The position numbers and the translations under genes are program-made. This document shows, piece after piece, positions 63,121-64,000 of a DNA stretch of 64,000 bases. The stretch lies in contig VXMR01000068.1 in NCBI GenBank assembly GCA_009841005.1, forward strand, positions 47,236 to 111,235, given 5' to 3'. The first letter of the stretch is position 1; every line of letters begins with the position of its first letter. Under the pieces are notes generated by a model that saw nothing but the letters and a program-made list of their open reading frames with translations, was not told where the DNA came from and ran no database searches. This DNA is from Gemmatimonadales bacterium (GTDB lineage: Bacteria; Gemmatimonadota; Gemmatimonadetes; Palauibacterales; Palauibacteraceae).

Positions 63121-64000
63121 TGGCAACGTGGTCGCTGCGGGGTAACTTCCTGCCGATCAGCAAGATCGGAGTGGATCTGGGGACCGCGAACACCCTCGTT
63201 CACGTTGAAGGCGAGGGTATCGTCCTCAACGAACCGTCGGTCGTCGCGGTTCGAAAGGAAACCGGACGCATTGAAGGGATCGGCCTCGCGGCCAAGCGCA
63301 TGCTCGGCCGCACGCCGAGCGGGATCGAAGCGGTCCGACCGCTGAAGGACGGCGTCATCGCCGACGTGGACATCACGGAAATGATGATCCGCTACTTCCT
63401 CAAGGAAGTGATAACCACGCGGTTCTTCAAGATTCGACCGCTCGTCGTGGTCGGCGTACCGTCCGGGATCACGGAACTCGAACGCCGGGCCGTCCGGTCC
63501 AGCGCGCACGCCGCCGGCGCCAAGGAAGTCTACATGGTGGCGGAACCGATGGCGGCGGCCGTCGGCGTCGGACTGCCGGTGGAGACGCCGACGGGCAACA
63601 TGATCATCGATGTCGGCGGCGGGACGAGCGAAATCGCCGTGATCGCGCTTTCGGGATCGGTCGCGGACACGTCGATCCGGGTCGGCGGGGACGAACTGGA
63701 CTCGACGATCGTCTCCTTCCTCCGCAAGAACTACAACCTCCTCATAGGCGAGCCGACGGCGGAAGCCGTGAAGATCCAGATCGGCTCGGCCTATCCCACG
63801 GACGACGACAAGGAGATGCTGGTCAAGGGGCGGGATCTCGTCTCCGGCATTCCGAAGACCGTGCGGATCCATTCGGCCGAAGTCCGCGAGTGTCTGCAGG
63901 AGCCGATCCAGCAGATCGTGGCGGCGGTGCGGCGGGCGCTGGAGATCACGCCGCCGGAACTCGCCTCCGATATCGTGGATCGGGGGGTCGTCATGACGGG
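63121..64000 (+). CDS. mreB: Rod shape-determining protein MreB (3' end outside window)
   Basis: 293 codons from ATG 63121 to the window edge. The actin fold shows KIGVDLGTANTLVHV (phosphate 1), VGVPSGITELERRAV, YMVAEPMAAAVGVGLPV, IDVGGGTSEIAVIAL (phosphate 2), and PTDDDKEMLVKGRDLVSGIPKTV. A short N-terminal extension (ATWSLRGNFLP) could help membrane binding. MreB filaments guide lateral wall synthesis. mreC and mreD would be expected just beyond the window. Confidence 0.96.

Overview
The window is a dense stretch of bacterial chromosome, GC-rich throughout, with 51 intact protein genes, two genes cut by the window ends (the 3' end of dprA at the left, the 5' part of mreB at the right) and one tRNA. 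Almost every gene is housekeeping. Very high GC, long chains of genes joined by 4-base stop/start overlaps, many GTG and some TTG starts, a 6-bladed beta-propeller exported protein and gene orders such as uppS-cdsA-dxr-rseP and rimP-nusA-infB-rbfA-truB-ribF-rpsO-pnp fit a Gram-negative-type bacterium such as Gemmatimonadota. That placement is an inference from gene content, not proven by a marker gene here. There is no rRNA, CRISPR array, prophage or transposase.

Layout. 1-3578 (+): dprA end, hemW, hrcA, dnaJ. 3568-7263 (-): tkt, rpiB, tal, the non-oxidative pentose phosphate enzymes as one operon, with a 172-bp palindromic repeat in the tkt leader. 7629-18645 (+): rsmE, HIT protein, mutS2, dnaG, a zinc-ribbon coiled-coil protein, rsmD, coaD, a pta-like gene, a STAS anti-sigma antagonist, a fused kinase/phosphatase partner-switch regulator and rsmA. 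18642-25708 (+): rex behind a perfect Rex operator, then an overlapping chain of a DnaQ-like exonuclease, thiolase, CPBP protease, 3-hydroxyacyl-CoA dehydrogenase, acyl-CoA dehydrogenase and glyA. 25705-31569 (+): two small conserved proteins, nnr, thiL, plsC, eno and a DivIC/FtsB-like division protein. 31819-37331 (+): tRNA with anticodon CAT, thiI, uppS, cdsA, dxr, rseP. 37399-40465 (-): a hexose-1-P nucleotidyltransferase, a GlmU-like protein and a YycJ-type metallohydrolase. 40659-46101 (+): lipoprotein, serS, an orphan histidine kinase, uvrD/pcrA. 46103-46570 (-): DUF948 protein. 46806-48853 (+): murA, pgeF. 48884-64000 (+): the rimP-nusA-ylxQ-infB-ylxP-rbfA-truB-ribF block, a beta-propeller protein, rpsO, pnp, an M16 peptidase, ald and mreB.

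The most interesting signals are regulatory. Upstream of rimP-nusA-infB there is a promoter, a 28-codon nearly leaderless ORF and, inside that ORF, a textbook intrinsic terminator, so the operon looks controlled by attenuation. A Rex operator lies on the rex start site and would place the acyl-CoA enzymes under NADH/NAD+ control. A family of palindromic repeats sits 32-35 bases before the start codons of both tkt and murA in the same orientation. The rpsO leader can form two mutually exclusive hairpins. Among proteins, MurA carries Asp in place of the catalytic Cys that fosfomycin attacks, and the STAS gene is followed by a single protein joining an RsbW-like kinase and an RsbU-like phosphatase. 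Two genes (rsmD and ylxQ) can only be completed sensibly by CTG start codons placed in CTGA overlaps.
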